The notes under the pieces are model-generated. The model did no database searches. It was not told the DNA's origin and worked only from the letters and a program-made list of their open reading frames with translations. 64,000 bases of DNA from Saccharina japonica (Eukaryota > Sar > Phaeophyceae > Laminariales > Laminariaceae): contig MEHQ01001760.1 of assembly GCA_008828725.1 (NCBI GenBank), forward strand, positions 114,899 through 178,898. The letters are read 5' to 3'. The position numbers and the translations under genes were made by a program. This document shows, piece after piece, positions 46,901 through 61,900 of the stretch; position 1 is the first letter of the stretch, and each line of letters starts with the position of its first letter.

Positions 46901-49900
46901 TAATAAAAGTCTGGTCTGTGGTTGCAAACTCACTTGAGGGGCTAAACCGATCAGAAAATATTTCAGCCGCAAAGTGCAACTCCTTCTCATGATTCGCCTT
47001 CCTCCCCCCCCCCCGCTTTCATATTGTATGCCTTCTTGTCGCACCACGTACACCTGGTATGGTACACGACAGTTCGCGGAGGCCCTGACGATCATCAGCA
47101 AGGTCGACTTCCCCGCACGTTGGCCGAATCTGATCCAAGACTTGGTGGGGTTGATGAAAACGTCGGGCCAGGTGAGCGACAACTTTTTGCCGCGTTTTGT
47201 TTTTTTTGCTGGGTCGGGCGGGCCTCGAGGGGCCGGGGTGGTTTTCGTGTGGATGGGAGCAGGCTTCGACGGACTCTACTGTGTACGGTGTTGTTTTACG
47301 TTTTGATGTTTAATTTCTTAATCCATTCAGAACTGAAAAAAATGTACCACACTAATTCCAGGTATTTTCCCCCCAAATTCGTGGGACCGGTTCTTAAGGG
47401 GTTGAGGGATGGTTTCTTCCGCTTTTACTCCTTCCTGCTTTCTTGGTCGGGTTTTTTTATTTGGTTTGGGATTTTTTGTTTTTGTTTTGTTTTTCGGTTA
47501 AGTTTGTGTATGATTTTTTCTGTTTGTGTGTGTTTTTTGTTTACTGTTTATTTTTGCGTTTGGTTTTGGTTTTCGTTGGCGGAAGTTTCGTCCTCGGCGT
47601 GTTTTTTGTTTTGATTCGGTTGTGTGATGTTTTTTTCCCTCGGTTTTCTGTCTATTATGATAAGTGAAGCGACGCGTGCTTTTGAGAGTACATGTTTGTT
47701 TCGGGGGGTCTTGTTGTGTCTGCCCTGTCGTCGATATAAGTGTTTCGGTGGTCCTGACGAATATCACGGTGCCGTTTTGTTTGTGTACTGGCACCGTTTG
47801 GAGTTTGAATAGACTGGGATTGTTTTTTGTGCAGGCTTTGTACTGCACTATAGATGTACCAGGTATTGCCAAATGAACGGAACGCTTGCGCTCGTGCTGA
47901 TTGTGCGTTTCAGCTTTGTCATACCGTCAAACTTGGCAAAGACAGTGTTTGGCGCGAGATGATACAATGACCACCGCGAAAAAATCAAGGTTGGCGTTGT
48001 TATTGTCCGTGCTACACACTATCACCGTCCCGAAATATAAGCACCATTATTACATTAGTATTCAATCAAAAAGGTGCTTATATTTCGGGATAGAGTGGTT
48101 TTACTACATATATTTGGTATATATGTACAGTACGTGTTTCCTTTTTTTTTTTTTTTTTTTTTTTATCCTCCGGCGGATGGGTCAAAATAAAGCAGTACGT
48201 GTTTGCTAGAAAGTTCTCTACCGCAGTAGTGAGTAGTGAGTAATACCACCACGACAAGATCGCCGTTGTTTCCTACTAACGTCCGTCCTTCAAACTACTA
48301 GTAGTACAGTATACTACTGTACGTATGAATAGTAATCAGAACCTATGTACTACAGTAAGTATTCCAGTATTTTCACTGATCACGTTTGCTCCTGGTTACC
48401 GTGTTCCCTTACTAATACTATTAAACCCTCCCTCACTCCCACGGTCGAACACCGCTGCCGTCCTTCAGGACTACCACTCCCTCAACGGCGCCCTCCTGTC
48501 GGCGAACTCTGTCCTCAAGCGCTACCGCTACACCTTCAAGACCGACGCTCTCTTCAACGAGCTCAAGCACATAGTCTTGCCGCACATGGCGGTAAGTCTT
48601 AGTCCTAGCCGGATATACAAGGACCCTTCTATATACTACTGTTAATATGTACGGGAGACCATAGCAAATAGGGCCTATGGTGCACACAAAAGCGTACATT
48701 TCCCGCTATTTTTACTTACAATATTTGGTTCTATTTACTAGTGTATCATAGTGTTTAATAAGGACCTACGGTGCACCCAAAAGCGTCCATTGCCCCCTAT
48801 TTTTACTCAGAATATTTGGTTCTATTTACTACAGTAGTGTTTACTATGGTTCCCAAGGGCGCACAAAAAAAAAATAAAAACGACACCACACACGTAGGAA
48901 GGTCAGAATGAAAAACAAACCGGATCGCTGTGATCACAGGACGAAATGAGCAAAACCCATTTTTTTTTTCGTTTTTTGTTCCCTTTTTTAACTTGGTTTT
49001 AAAGACCCCCCTTATTTTTTTTTTGCTGGACGGGGGGGGGGGGGGGCCGAAAACTTTTTTTTTTTGGGCCCTTGCCCGTAATAATATTAATATACAAACG
49101 GTCCTTACAATTTCGGACAGAGTGCTATTAATACTAATTCGTGTCTGCTTTTGTCGGTCAATACGTTTGTTTTTTTTTTGTGGTGGGTGGGGGGCGTTTT
49201 TTTTACCCCCCCCTTTTTTTTTTTTTTCGATAACTTTTTTTTTTGTGCGCCCTTGCCCGTAATAATATTAATATACAAACGGTCCTTACAATTTCGGACA
49301 GAGTGCTATTAATACTAATTCGTGTCTGCTTTTGGCGGTCAATACGTTTTTTTTTTGTAGTGATGGATGGGGTCCGTTTCTTAACCCCTCAAGAACTACA
49401 GCTAGTTTTTTGTATCATACTACTTGGAATTAGTGTGGGACACGTTTTCTCAGTAGTGTACGGGAAAAGACGCGACCGGTGCGAAACGGAGGCGTGATTT
49501 TCCCACGCCACCCCTTAGTGTCCCGTGTGGATTGAGACGCCAGGTGCAGAGACGTAAGCGGGGGCCTTAGGTGTAGCAGTCAGCTTTAGTCTAGCTTTTA
49601 GTCTGGTTTTTAGGGTCTGGCTTTTAAAGTCTGGCTTTTAGAGTAGCTTTAGAGTCTAGCTTTTAGAGTCTACGTAGCTTTGATGTCTAGCTTTAGAGAC
49701 TAGCTCTTAAAAACCTAGCTTTAGAGTCTAGCTGTATAGTCTAGCTTTTAGAGTCTAGCTGTATAGTCTAGCTTTTAGAGTCTAGCGTTAGAGTCTAGCT
49801 TTTAGAGTCTAGCGTTAGAGTCTAGCTTTAATATCTAGATTGAGAGTCTAGCTTTTTAGAGGCTAGCTTCAGAGTCTAGCGGTAGAGTCTAGCTTTTGTG

Positions 49901-52900
49901 AAGTTTTAGTTTTAAGAGTCTAAAGCCTGTTACCCTTGGGGTTCGGCAGGAGGGGTAGGGGGCCAGGGGGTGTCTTCGGCCTCCTTACACTTGCTGTTTT
50001 TTTTGTCGCTGTTACAGTCTTGTTGTCTCCCCCTTTTCCGCAGCCTCTTTACCCCCCCCTCTCCCCCGCCCGTGTCTGTGTCGGACCTGTTGTATGTACT
50101 ATGGCCATGACGCCTCTGTTTTTGTTAGGAACCCCTCCTGATGCTGTTCAAGCAGTCTTTCGTGGCTGTTGAGCAGAACAAGGGCGACAAAGAGGTCCTG
50201 GTGCAGGTCCTGGAGGCGGTCCGGCTCGTCATGCGCATTTTCTTCAGTCTAAACTGGCAGGTGGGTGGCGGCAGAGGTGCCGGTGGTATATACTAGTGCC
50301 AGTGGTGCCAGTGGTGCCAGTGCCAGTGGGTGGAGGCAGCAGTGATAAGTTGTGGTGTTCAGTGGCAGTAGCAGAATCTGAAGTTGCTGTTGCTTGTGGT
50401 GTTGTTTGTTTGCCAATCTCACTTGTGCTGTGTGCTGTGAGCTGTGAGCCCTGATGGTCACCTTGTGTGTGGCGGTATGCCGTTCGCACTTTTTACTACC
50501 AGGTATTAAATAGCGCTTTTTGCACCGCTGTACGAACCGCATTATATTACTCAATTTTTGCAGGAGAAACAATGGTGCCGGTAGCGCTGTGGCCACTTTA
50601 GCGCCGGGGGGGGGGGGGGGGGGGTTTTTTTTTTTATTTAGTTTTTGGTCGGAGGTGGTTAGTTGTAGGGTCCCTGTGGGCACAGCAAAAGCGCCCCGCC
50701 AAAGAAAACAACGTGTCGCGAGAAACATGAAGCTAGCGTCCCCCCCCCCCTCTTGCCGATCCGCCTCCTCAACTGCTTCAATCGAAGTGTTTCTTGCCTG
50801 TACGTCGACTATTAAATGGTGATATTGGTAATATTAGTAATATTAGTGATAGGTCATAGGTATCGAACGAGAATGGAACACGACTTCGACGGTCGATACG
50901 TGTGTTATGATATGGGTGAAGTCGTTTCGTCGTTCAGTGTCAGCGTTAATAATACGGGGATGCCAGGGGGTGAGGGCAAAACAAAACGCGTTCCCACTAT
51001 TTTTGTCGAAAGTTCGATTTTGCTTGTTTTCGGCATGTCGACACGTTCGGTACGATATCCCAGGTATATGTCCTACACTGCTGCTTTGAACACCATATAA
51101 TCGACGTCTTACCCCCCCCCCCCCTAGGTTTGTTTTATGTCAGAGGTGTCTCTATTAGGAGTAGAAACGGTGCTCTGTCTCGAAAGCGATGCGTGGTCAA
51201 CGGTCAAATGACTACGGCCATGCACGACATGAGTACCCCCCCCCCCCCTTCTTTGTGCGACACCTTGCCCCCCCCCCACCCCTTTTTCATCGACATATTA
51301 CCCTCCCCCTCCCGCCTCCCTTGTATATAAACTCCTTATCCCAGGACCTGCCGGAAGTGTTCGAAAACAACATGGACCAGTGGTTGGAGGGTTTCCACAC
51401 CTACTTGGCGGTTTACGCCAACCCCCTGCTGGATCAGCCGGAAGGGAGCGAGGCGCCGGGGCCAGTGGAGAGCGTGCAGGTGAGGAGTGAAGGGTGCTTG
51501 CTTTGTTTTTTGGGGTATTTACGCTGTACCGTTTCAGCCTTGTTTTGGTGGTGATGGTAGTAGTTGTGGGGGAGTGGGGGGGGGTAGGGTGGTGGTGGTG
51601 GTATTAGTTGGGTTGTTGGTGAGGAGCGGAGGGGGGGGGGGGGGGGTTGGGGGTGGGGGGGGGGGGGGGGGGGGGGGGGGGTGTTAGAGCTGTTGGTGGG
51701 GTTGGTGGGGGGATTGGAGTTGTTGTGGTTGGTAGTAGTGGCGTAGTAGTGTTGGTGTTGGTGGGTTCCTCGAAGTTTGATTGCGTGGTTCATTGGTCTA
51801 TTTCGTGGAAGCGCTATTATGGCTGTTGTTCTGATAAGTAAAAACGCTCCGATTCGTTGCTTTGATACCAAAAAAAGGCTCCGATTTTCATATTTGCTCT
51901 GATATGTTGAATGCTCCAAGCCAACGCTCTGAGTCATGCGTAGAACGCTCCGATTCAATGTGTGATGCGGAGGTATCTCCGAATTGCTTCTCTGATACTT
52001 TGTCGCATATACGTGTAGACCTATGGTGCTCCAATGAATTGCTCTTGATGCACATAAGGCGCCTGGTGGACGAAGCCCTGCGTTACCGGCATTAGTAAAC
52101 GCAGTCTTGTGTATCTGGGCTATGATACCGGGTGAACACAAACATTGTGTTGCTCGGTGCGGAACGCGCGCGGGCAAGCGCAGCGCTTCCCTTCAACCTA
52201 GCGTTGCACCGTTCGCCTTCGCAGCGCTCTCCTGTCCCACATCAGACAAAAGCGCAAGCGAGCGTCTCTTATCTCCAGTTTTGGTTGTGCTGCGTCTCAT
52301 CCTGCGTGTGTGTGTGTGTGTGTTTTTTTTTTGTTTCAGGCAGCGATCGTGGAGAACATCCGACTGTACACCGACAAGTACGACGAGGAGTTCGCGCCAC
52401 ACCTGCAGCGTTTCACCCAAGGGATCTGGGGACTGCTGATGAAGGTGTGGACATGACAAGAAGGCGTTTTTTGTCTCTCTTTTTTTGTTTTTGTTTGTTT
52501 AACTGCCGTTTTTTGTTTCGTTTTTGAGGCGATAACGGGGAGGGGAACATATTTCGCAAAGAGTATGGTCTGCAGGTGGGTCCAAGTATCGGGGGGCGAA
52601 AATGGAAGAAAGCGTCCAAAGTGCGGGTACTGGTCTTGTGTCTGGAAACCCCGCCTCATGGGTCTCGATGGCACCAGGAGAAGTTGCTCAAGCGTAAAAT
52701 GGTTTGATGGAAAAATTGTACGAGTACCGGTAGTGAGCAAGCTCGTATGTTTGTATTACAGGCTGTAACTTAAGCCAAGATAATTCGTGTCGTGTGTGTA
52801 CAGCTGTGGTACCCTGCCTCACCCTCCTGCTATCGTAAGGCGTGTGTCGAGCGGGGTTAATAGCGTTCGCAGCCCCTCTCCCCTCCGCCTGCGGGGGCCA

Positions 52901-55900
52901 TAAGCGCCATGCCTATGATACCTTGCCTCACTCCCGCCTGATATTCAAACGCGGGAAACCCTTTGCTTTTTTTGTTGAGGTTGAACTTCGTAACAGGGAT
53001 ATACCTGGTATTATATGCCTGAATCATGCGAATAGTACAAGGCGCGAAAGCGAGCAAGCCGTATTGATGACCGCCCCCCGACTACGGCCATGTGTGAGTA
53101 TCGAGTCCCCCCCTCTCCAACGCATCTCGCCGAGTCCCCCTCCACCCTCTTCAATACATCTCCCCGAGCCCTACCCGCCCCGACTACGGCCATGTGTGAC
53201 ATAAGTACCCCCCACCCCTTCCCAAGCCGGTGCTCCGTCTCGAAAGGGATGCGTGGTCAATGGTCAAATGACTAAGGCAAGCAACAAAGCAATCCGTCTC
53301 GAAAGGGATGCTTGGTCAATGGTCAAATGACTAAGGCAAGCAACAAATGAGTACGCACCCCCCCCGCCCCCCNATCCTTCCTCTTTTGTTTTGGCGGTCG
53401 ATCACAGCTGGCCGTCGAGTTAGATCAATGGTGCGGGGTGAAGAACCTTAACTCCGCACAAGCGGAATGATCGTATCACGGCGTGTTTATGGAAAGGCAT
53501 CCACAAGGCAGTTTCCTAGTGATCCTCCCATTGCTGTCTCAGGAAGTGGCCACACCGGAAATTAAGTTCACTCATTGAAGCTGTCATGCTTATTCAAGTC
53601 CGGCTCACAGGCGGTTCTTAGTAGGATGCAGCGCACCCTTCATGCGACTCGCCGAACACCTCCCGGCACTTCGTGTTTGGTGCTAGCAACGTCTGCCTGG
53701 GCGGTGAAAACCCGACATGCTCCGTCCCGGCATTGTAGGGATGCGAGGGTCTATGGTAGTACATACGACTACGGCCATGCATGACACGAGTACCCCCCCC
53801 CCCCCCTGACCCTCCCCTCCTTACACGTGTTTGGATGTAAAGGTGTCGTCTGGCAAGCATCACGACGTTTTGGCGACGACGTGCATCAAGTTCCTCACGC
53901 TCGTCGTGGGGAAGCAGATCCACAGGGACCTGTTCGGCGCCGAGGAGACCCTCACGGAGGTCGTGAAGAATATCGCCATCCCCAACGTGACCATGAGGGC
54001 TGCCGACGAGGAGTGCTTCGAGGTGGGCTGGGCTAGAGGGTGGAGCAGGTTGTTTGGTAACCCTGTGTACGAGTATTGCCACACTGCAAAAACAAAGCGT
54101 GATCCCCCGCACTAAATCCCGGTACAATCGTAGTGGTTCCTTTATAGTACACAGTATGCGCCAGCCAATAATTACCGGCACTGTAGCTATTAATAGCGGC
54201 AACCGGCACTACTCTACATACCACACTGGTGAATCCCATCCGTCGTGGCAGGCGATTCCACAGGCACTATAGCGGGTAACCGCCACTACTTAGCCGGCAC
54301 TATAGAGGGACCGCTACTACTGCATTTTGTATTTTGTCGCCAAAAATGCTGTGGGTGTAGTTTCTGGAATGCCCTTTCTTCGCGACTGGACCTTCGTTTT
54401 TGGGACTATACACTCGGAATTAGAGTTGGGTAATTTTTTTGGCAGTCGGAAATGGGTCAAGACAGGCGTGCGAGCGGATTTATACGTGATTTGACTCTTT
54501 TGCTGCTGGGTATCACTCTGTGCGGTAGTACGATGACCGTTTGGACTATGATGTGAATATAAATAGTAATCCCGGCCAGAGTTGTATATACTTCGTACCT
54601 GGTATATATTTATCCATATCTCAAGTTCTTCAGGTAGTTTTGAGTCTATACTTTTTGTAAGTAAGCGGAGCAGATTACCTGGTATTATTTGCTGCAAAGA
54701 GGAAGGGGTGCCGGCGATATCTTAGCCCATTTTTTGCTACTGCCAAAAAACAATGACTGGAGTCTATAATTCCAAGCACTTTTTGCCGGGGAAACGCGGG
54801 GGCAGCTACGAGTAGTTTGTATGCTATATCGTATAGAGGTTGTAAATACTTTTGTTGCGAGTAGTTAGCAGTTGTATGCCATTATAGATGGGTCGTAAAA
54901 ACATTTGTTGCTGCTGCTCGTATATGGTAATGGTAATGGTAATGGTTGGAGTCTCCCGGAAGTGGTGCATATTCTATGTATGGCAGCGGCTATACTATAT
55001 GCGTCATTCATTGGTGTAATGTAGACTCCTGTGATGTACCACTTTGTCCCGAAGTATAAGCAATTTTCATATGTTTTTATTCAATAAAAACGGCGATGCA
55101 AGGTAGCTAGCGTTGCGTCCCGCTCTGCTCGCTCGATGCCTCTGTCTTGGTTTTTTCATCTCTGCTGCCGTCCTCTTCCCCTGTCCCTGTCCCTTTGTCG
55201 TGTTAGTTCAACCCCGAGGACTACATCTCGGGCGACATGGACGGTGGGGACAACGAGACGAGGAGGAGGGGAGCGTGCGACCTCTTGCGGGGCATGTGCA
55301 AGCACTACGAGGAGCCTACCACAAGAATCTGCTCCACCTTTGTGGCCAGCATGTACCAGGAGTACAGCCTCAACCGGGAGGCGAACTGGCGCTCCAAGGA
55401 TGCAGCTGTGAGTCACGGTGGGAGGAGGCGACGGCGGGGGAGGGGGGTTTTCATGTCGTGCGTGGCCGGGGGCGGGGGGGGGGCAGGGCAGGGCGTGCTT
55501 TTTAATAAGTCCGTGTCGTGTTGCGTTGGCGGGGCTGGCGGGATGGATTTAGTGTGGTGTGGTAACTGGTATCGTATGGTCATGTAGGTGATGTATGGAG
55601 GTATAGTGGTATGGGAGGTGTGTTCCATGATGTGCGGGGGACGGGCAAGGGGGCTTGGGCAGTGGGGGGGGAGAGATGTTCAGTCAAATTTAGAGACGAC
55701 GCCCGGCACAGTTTGTTTTGTTCGGGCATATACAACTCGGAAAAGGTCGCCAAACTTTGTTCCCTGACTGCAATCCTTCGAAGCTTGCCGTCGACGAGGG
55801 AGCCGAACCGAAGGACGAACCGATACCGAAGCACCGTGTCCTCGCCCCCGCCCGCCCGCGCTTCCTCATGGCGGCCCGTAAATTTTTTTTTTCGGTCCTA

Positions 55901-58900
55901 CGCACCATCTGTTTTAAAATCAATAGCCAATTCGTTTGGAACGCCCGAAGTGCCACTCTAGCACATGACAACTTGCTGATAAATTATATACGCTGGTTAT
56001 TATATATATATAATAGATGGAAAACAATGTAGTGAGGCGCCCAAGTGTTGGAGCAGGTGTCTCTATTAAGAGTAGGAACGGTGCTCCGTCTCGAAAAGGA
56101 TGCGTGGTAAATGGTCGAATGACTAAGGCAAGCAACAACTGAATACGACTACGGCTGTGCACGACATGAGTACACCCCCCCCCCCTCGCCCACGGTGCTT
56201 CGCGCTTGGTGCTAGCAATGTCTGCCTGGTCGGTGAAAACCCGACATGCTCCGTCCCGGCATTGTAGGGATGCAAGGGTCTATGGTCATACGACTACGGC
56301 CATGCATGAATATCGAGTACACCCCCCCCCCCCCCCTACGCTCCCGCCCGCCGTTCATTGCTGCCCCCCGATTGCTTCCGTGGCCATCTTGCTTTTTTGT
56401 TTGTTTGTTTTTTCTATGCAGTTGCAATTGGTGCTAGCGCTGGCTGTGCGTGCTCAGAGCCAAGCCGGAGGGGTGTCTAAGGTTAACGCCTACATCAACG
56501 TCCTCGACGTTTTTGCGACGCAAGTCCTGCCCGAGATACAGGTGGGAGGGGGGAGAGGGGGGAGACCCGGCGTTTTGCATTTTGAGCCTTCGAATTGGTC
56601 GCTTTGCGTGTTGCGCTTTGCGTTCTTTTGTGTTTTTTGCGTTTTTAGATGCTGCGTTTTGTTTTTCGGGCTTTGCATTTTGTTGTTCGAGCTTCAAAGT
56701 TTGCGCTTTGCATTTTGCGGTTTAATTCGTGCTTCGCGTTTTGCACTTTTGCAATTTCCCGTCATTTGTAGAGGAATGTCCGTGCTTACCACCTCCGCAT
56801 GTACCTCTTCTTCCCACCTCCCTCCCTCCCTCCCTCCCTCCCTCCCTCCCTCCCTCCCCGCGCCCTTTGTCTCTTACCTCTTGAACTCGCTTTCTTACTG
56901 CCTGCCCCCCCCCTCACCATCACCATCACCCTCACCAGGAGTTGGATGTGGACGCTAGACCCATCGTGCGGGCGGACTGCATCAAGTTCGTCTACACCTT
57001 CCGGAATCAGTTCACGGTCGACGTGCTTACCGCCCTCATGCCGCTGCTCATCTCGCACTTGGGCTCGGAGCACGTGAGTTCGCTCGCTCCGCAGCTTGAC
57101 GGTATTTTTATGTAAAGGAAATTTCTAAGAAAATTTCTGAATGCATGCGGCGGTTCAAGTATTTATATAGAGAAAAGTTCGAAGAAATATCCTGATTGTG
57201 TGCGGCGGTTCAAGTTAACACGACGAAGCTCTTAGCGGTGGAATGTACCAGGTAGAAGATATCCTGTGGGTCGATCTATGTCTAGCGATACATATTCATA
57301 GACTACAGTTGTTGTGTTTTTGCTTGTCTTGCTTTGGGTAGGTGATGGCTCTTAAGTTGTCCTCCCGTTTGTTTTTCAATTCCCGCCGCTGATTTCCTTT
57401 CTTGTCGATGTTGCTTCAAACTATTTGAAACCAGTCGAGTGTTAGCCCCCGCCCCCCCCTCGCCCCCCCTTTCCCCTCCCCCGCCATCCCGCTCGTGTAT
57501 TCTGTGTCAAAAACAAAATTGTCCCTATTTCTGTTTTGTTTCGTGTATTTTTGTGTGCGTGTGTGTTTTTTTCTCTTCCTGTTAATGCCGCCTTATGTCG
57601 TCTGTGTCTTTTTTGTTTTTTGTTGTCGTGCTTTTGCCGTTTTTTGTTTGTCGTCGTTCGTCGCGTTTTTCGTTGTCGTATTTTCATTTTTTTTCTTTTT
57701 CTTTTTTCTTTTTTTTTAATCTTTTTTTGTCTTTTTTTTTAATCTTTTTTTGTGTGTCTTGTGTAGACGGTGGTGGTGACGTACGCCGCCATGGCGATCG
57801 AGCGCATCCTGGCCGTGAAGGACCGGACCCCCGGGCAGAGGCCCACCCTCCGCCTGCAAAAGGAGCGCCTGGTGCCCTTCTTGGAGGGCCTCTTCACCGG
57901 ACTGTTCGCGGTAAGAAACGCCTCCCGATTAGTGGTAACTCCCTCTTAATAGTGTCCGCCTTTACCGTATACCTGGTAGCCATCGTAGCGGGTATTTTGG
58001 TATAATTCCAAGTAGTTTGTCCCCACACGGGTTTAAACGAGGACACCATCCAAAAGTGAACAACAAGTACCGCATGCGCATTGCATGAAACACGTGTGAT
58101 GAAGGAACTGTATTTTGTTTGAGTCGTGCTACTGTATATACGATAGAGGAGCTATACACTAATGTTGTTACAGTAGTATTCGTAAGTCAAAGCTTGGCCA
58201 TGGCTATTACTATACTCGACGAACAATGTCGTGGCCAAAATGGTGAAACACACTCAAATTGAGGAGCATACGTAGTAATAGTCAGTAATGGTCAGTGATA
58301 GTCACTAATATAGGGCAGTAATGGTCAGTAATGGTCAGTAGTATTCATAGCCAGGAATACTCGGTAATAGTAGTCAGTAATGGTCAGTGATAGTCACTAA
58401 TATAGGGCAGTAATGGTCACTTATGGTCAGTACTAGCCAGGAATACTTGGTAATAGTCAGGAATACTCGGTTATAGTCAGTAGTAGTTATTGTAACTAGT
58501 AATAGCCAGCAATGGTTAGTAATAGTTATGGATAGTCAGTAATAGTCATTGACAGTCAGTGATAGTCAGGAATAGTCATTGGCAGTCAGTATTACCTCGT
58601 AGTCATTTACAGTCAGTAATAGTCAGGAATAGTCGGTAGTCAGTAATAATCATTATCAGTGAGTAATAGCCCGTAGTAGTCGATAATACTCCGTAACAGT
58701 CAGTAAATAGCCAGTAAATACTCAAGTCAGAAAAAAAATAGTCCCAAACGTGCTTTACACGTACCGTTGATATGCTTGCGTTATTAATAGTGCAGTACTA
58801 TAATATTGATATGTTAATATGAATAGAAGGGTTGAAGTACGTACAACAGTAATCCCCTTCAAAACTGCACCATAGTTGGTACCACTGTGTCCGGAAATAT

Positions 58901-61900
58901 TGGGAACGTTTGGATCGAATATGTACGGGCATAGTGTTATGAATTACCAAAGTAGTTTGGTATAACTCTTTGCAGTGGTAAAAGGTTTAGGTTCGATCAA
59001 GCCTGGTGTCTTGTCTGTCTTGTATGTCTATCTCGGTGTTTTTTTTGTGTGCATATGTCTCGCATGTGTCTTGTTTATTCGTGTGTGTGCGTGCGTGCAT
59101 GTAGTATTCCTGGTACGTGTGTTTTTGTTAGTTTGTATGTGCGTTAGAGTGTTTGTGTTTCACCACTGTTTGTGTATCATAGGTGGAATACTATATGCCA
59201 CTCTTTTGTGTTACTATTAATAGTTGGTGTTCTCACATTTTGGTCGGTCGCCATATTTTTCTTCCCGAGATGATCATCGCTGACCCCTTGTCATCGCCCG
59301 CTTTTGATCAATCGCTCTATCGCTCTATCGATTGTTCTCTGGCTTTCGTCTCTTGCTCGATCAATCGCTCTATCGCTATATGAATACCGCTCTATTTTGG
59401 TGCCGCTCTATTTTGCTGCGTGGTGGTATTGCCAGGTGATGGACCGAGAAGGGGAGAACGACCACCTGATGAAGGCGGTGATGCGGGCTCTCAACTCCGC
59501 CGAGGAGAAGGTCCTCCCCATCACGCAGGTCAGACAATAAACACTATCGGTGTCTATACGTACATATATTCCACACATCAGGCAGCTCATCAGTTCTCAC
59601 TCCATGATCTAGCTATTTTCAAGACAGATCTATTTATCTCATCATCATGTTGCCGAGTGGGTCTGGCCCATGTTTTCTGGGTGGGATCTGTTCTATGCAT
59701 AGATCTTGCGCTAATTTCATAACGGCAGTTTAAGAACGCCAGCCTCTACCCCAACCCCCTCCAATCGTATGTAATACGGCGTTTTTTAGGTGGTGCTGAG
59801 CAAGCTCAACGCCTACCTGGAACGCGTGTGCAAGAACCCCTCCCGCCCACGGTACAACCACTTCCTCTTCGAGTCCATTGCGGTGCTGGTGCAGCAGTGC
59901 CTCAAGAACAACCCCGCCTCCGCGACTATGCTGGAGGAAACCCTTTTCCCTCCCTTCCAACAGGTGTGTCCGTGTGTGTTTTTAGGGTTGAGCGTTTAAC
60001 CCTACTTGGACGTTTAGATACGAGTATTGTAGATGAAAACATAAGACGAGCACACAATACTCTACTGTGTGCTGTTTTTTTCCCCACTGAAAGTACTGCC
60101 CTCGTCAAAATATCCCTTCATTATCTATGCTGGAGTATGCGTACCCTTCCCCCCCCACCTTGAAACAGTTGTGCTTTACCTGAAATATTAAGGGATCAGT
60201 TCCAATACTGTTAACAAGGGTTACGTAGACTAAGGAGTTAAAAGTGACGTTTTGCTTATCCTTGCTCATTTTTTCAAGATAGTGAGGTTAGGATTTCCTC
60301 CTTACGCTCCGCCCCCCCCCGCCCCGCCGTCCTCCCCCTCTCCTCCTTCCTCCCTCCCTCCCCCTCCCCACCTCACCCCCCGGCGCCCAACCTCGGCACA
60401 CTTTCCGTGTCTGCCCTGGCAGGTGTTGGCCAACGATGTGGTGGAGTTTATGCCGTATGTCTTCCAGATTTTCTCTCAGCTGCTGGAGCTACGACCGGCG
60501 GGGGGCTTCAGTGACGTGAGTTTTGAGTCGCCAGAGTCCTTCCTTCCATGCTCCGTGTGTGCCACAGCGTTGCGTATAGAATAGACGTAGCAGGTAGCTA
60601 TAGACTCGTTTGGGCTGGTCGGTGTTACTTGCTTGCTTGCCCAGGTTACTTGCCCGAGTGGCTACTTTTTGTTTTGTTTACGTAGCAATCAAGATTTTTA
60701 TTTTTTACGTTCTTCGTGCTTGCCCGGGTGGCTGGTACGAACGAGGAACGAACGCCTGCTGCTGCTGCTGCTGTGTTGTCCCTTCTTCAGCTTGCGACAC
60801 TCCCGCCATTTCAACTCAACCGCAATCCCAATTGGGAGCCTTGCATTTTATGTACGATCTTGTTTTTTGTTTTTTTGGTGTATATATTTGTTATTTGTGA
60901 TCGGTGCTGTAGTAGCATGCATATAGCTGCAGTAGTAGCATGGGTATGATACTGCTGTTGTTTAGATACTCGTACCGGTAATGGCTAATGGTACAGCTGT
61001 CCCTAGGAACTCGCGCAGGATGCGATAGGACAACATGTATACCAGGTATATAGTATGTACTAGAAGCGGAGTATGATAATGTGTGTACGAAAATGTTTTT
61101 TTTATTTGTATTATCCTCCTAAATATTAGTGTTGTGTGTTATGTTCTGGCCCAAAAATCGCAAGGTAGACCTGCTACGCATCCCTCCTGGCAGTGCAAGC
61201 AACCACAAGACCCTCGTGCTTTGGTTTTGTTGATGCTCGTCGATTGGTTTGGTTTTGTTGAGGCTCTCACCATTCCCTCCCGACGCCCGTCCACTTGCAT
61301 GCATCGAATTGGGCGCACTCGCTCTGACGATGCAGGGGTACAAGTCTCTGTTCGCGCCGCTCCTGATGCCGGCGGTGTGGGAGAGGAAGGGGAACATACC
61401 CGCCGTCACCCGGTTGCTACAGGCGAGTTGTGGAAAACCCTTCGGATGTCTTGGGCGCGTAGCTGCCGAGAGGGAGTGTGCCGCGCCATTCTGATTTGTT
61501 CAGCGGCTTTGGACAAAACGGCGTTTTATTTTTGCTTGTTTTTTTGTTTTTCATTTTGTGTTTTGTTATCTATTAACAGCCTTGTGGCCTGTACGGTGTG
61601 GTGTGCACGATTTTTTCTTGGAACCAAATTCGGTTTGCAGCTCTTTGCGCTATCTTTCTCATCTTATCTCGTGCATATATGTTGATGTGTAGACGCATTG
61701 GGAGTTTATAGGTACTGCTCCTGTACGTAGCCCGTGTTGCGGTTGATACAAAAAGCGATGATCGGTGCATGTGTGCCTTCTTTTTTTATTCGTTTTTTGA
61801 AAGGCCGTTCTGTCTTGAAAAGTGAGCCTATGCATGCCATCCCACCTTATATTCAGTGACCTCATCTGTCCGTCCATTCCGTGATCTGATCTGTTTTATA

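Noticed and set aside
51434..52177. 247-codon minus-strand frame with poly-Pro
   Set aside because: Generated by the GGT/GGTG low-complexity tract and antisense to CSE1 exon 7.
53373..53373. Undetermined base (n)
   Set aside because: Assembly ambiguity after a C run, not biology; it lies in an intron and affects no call.
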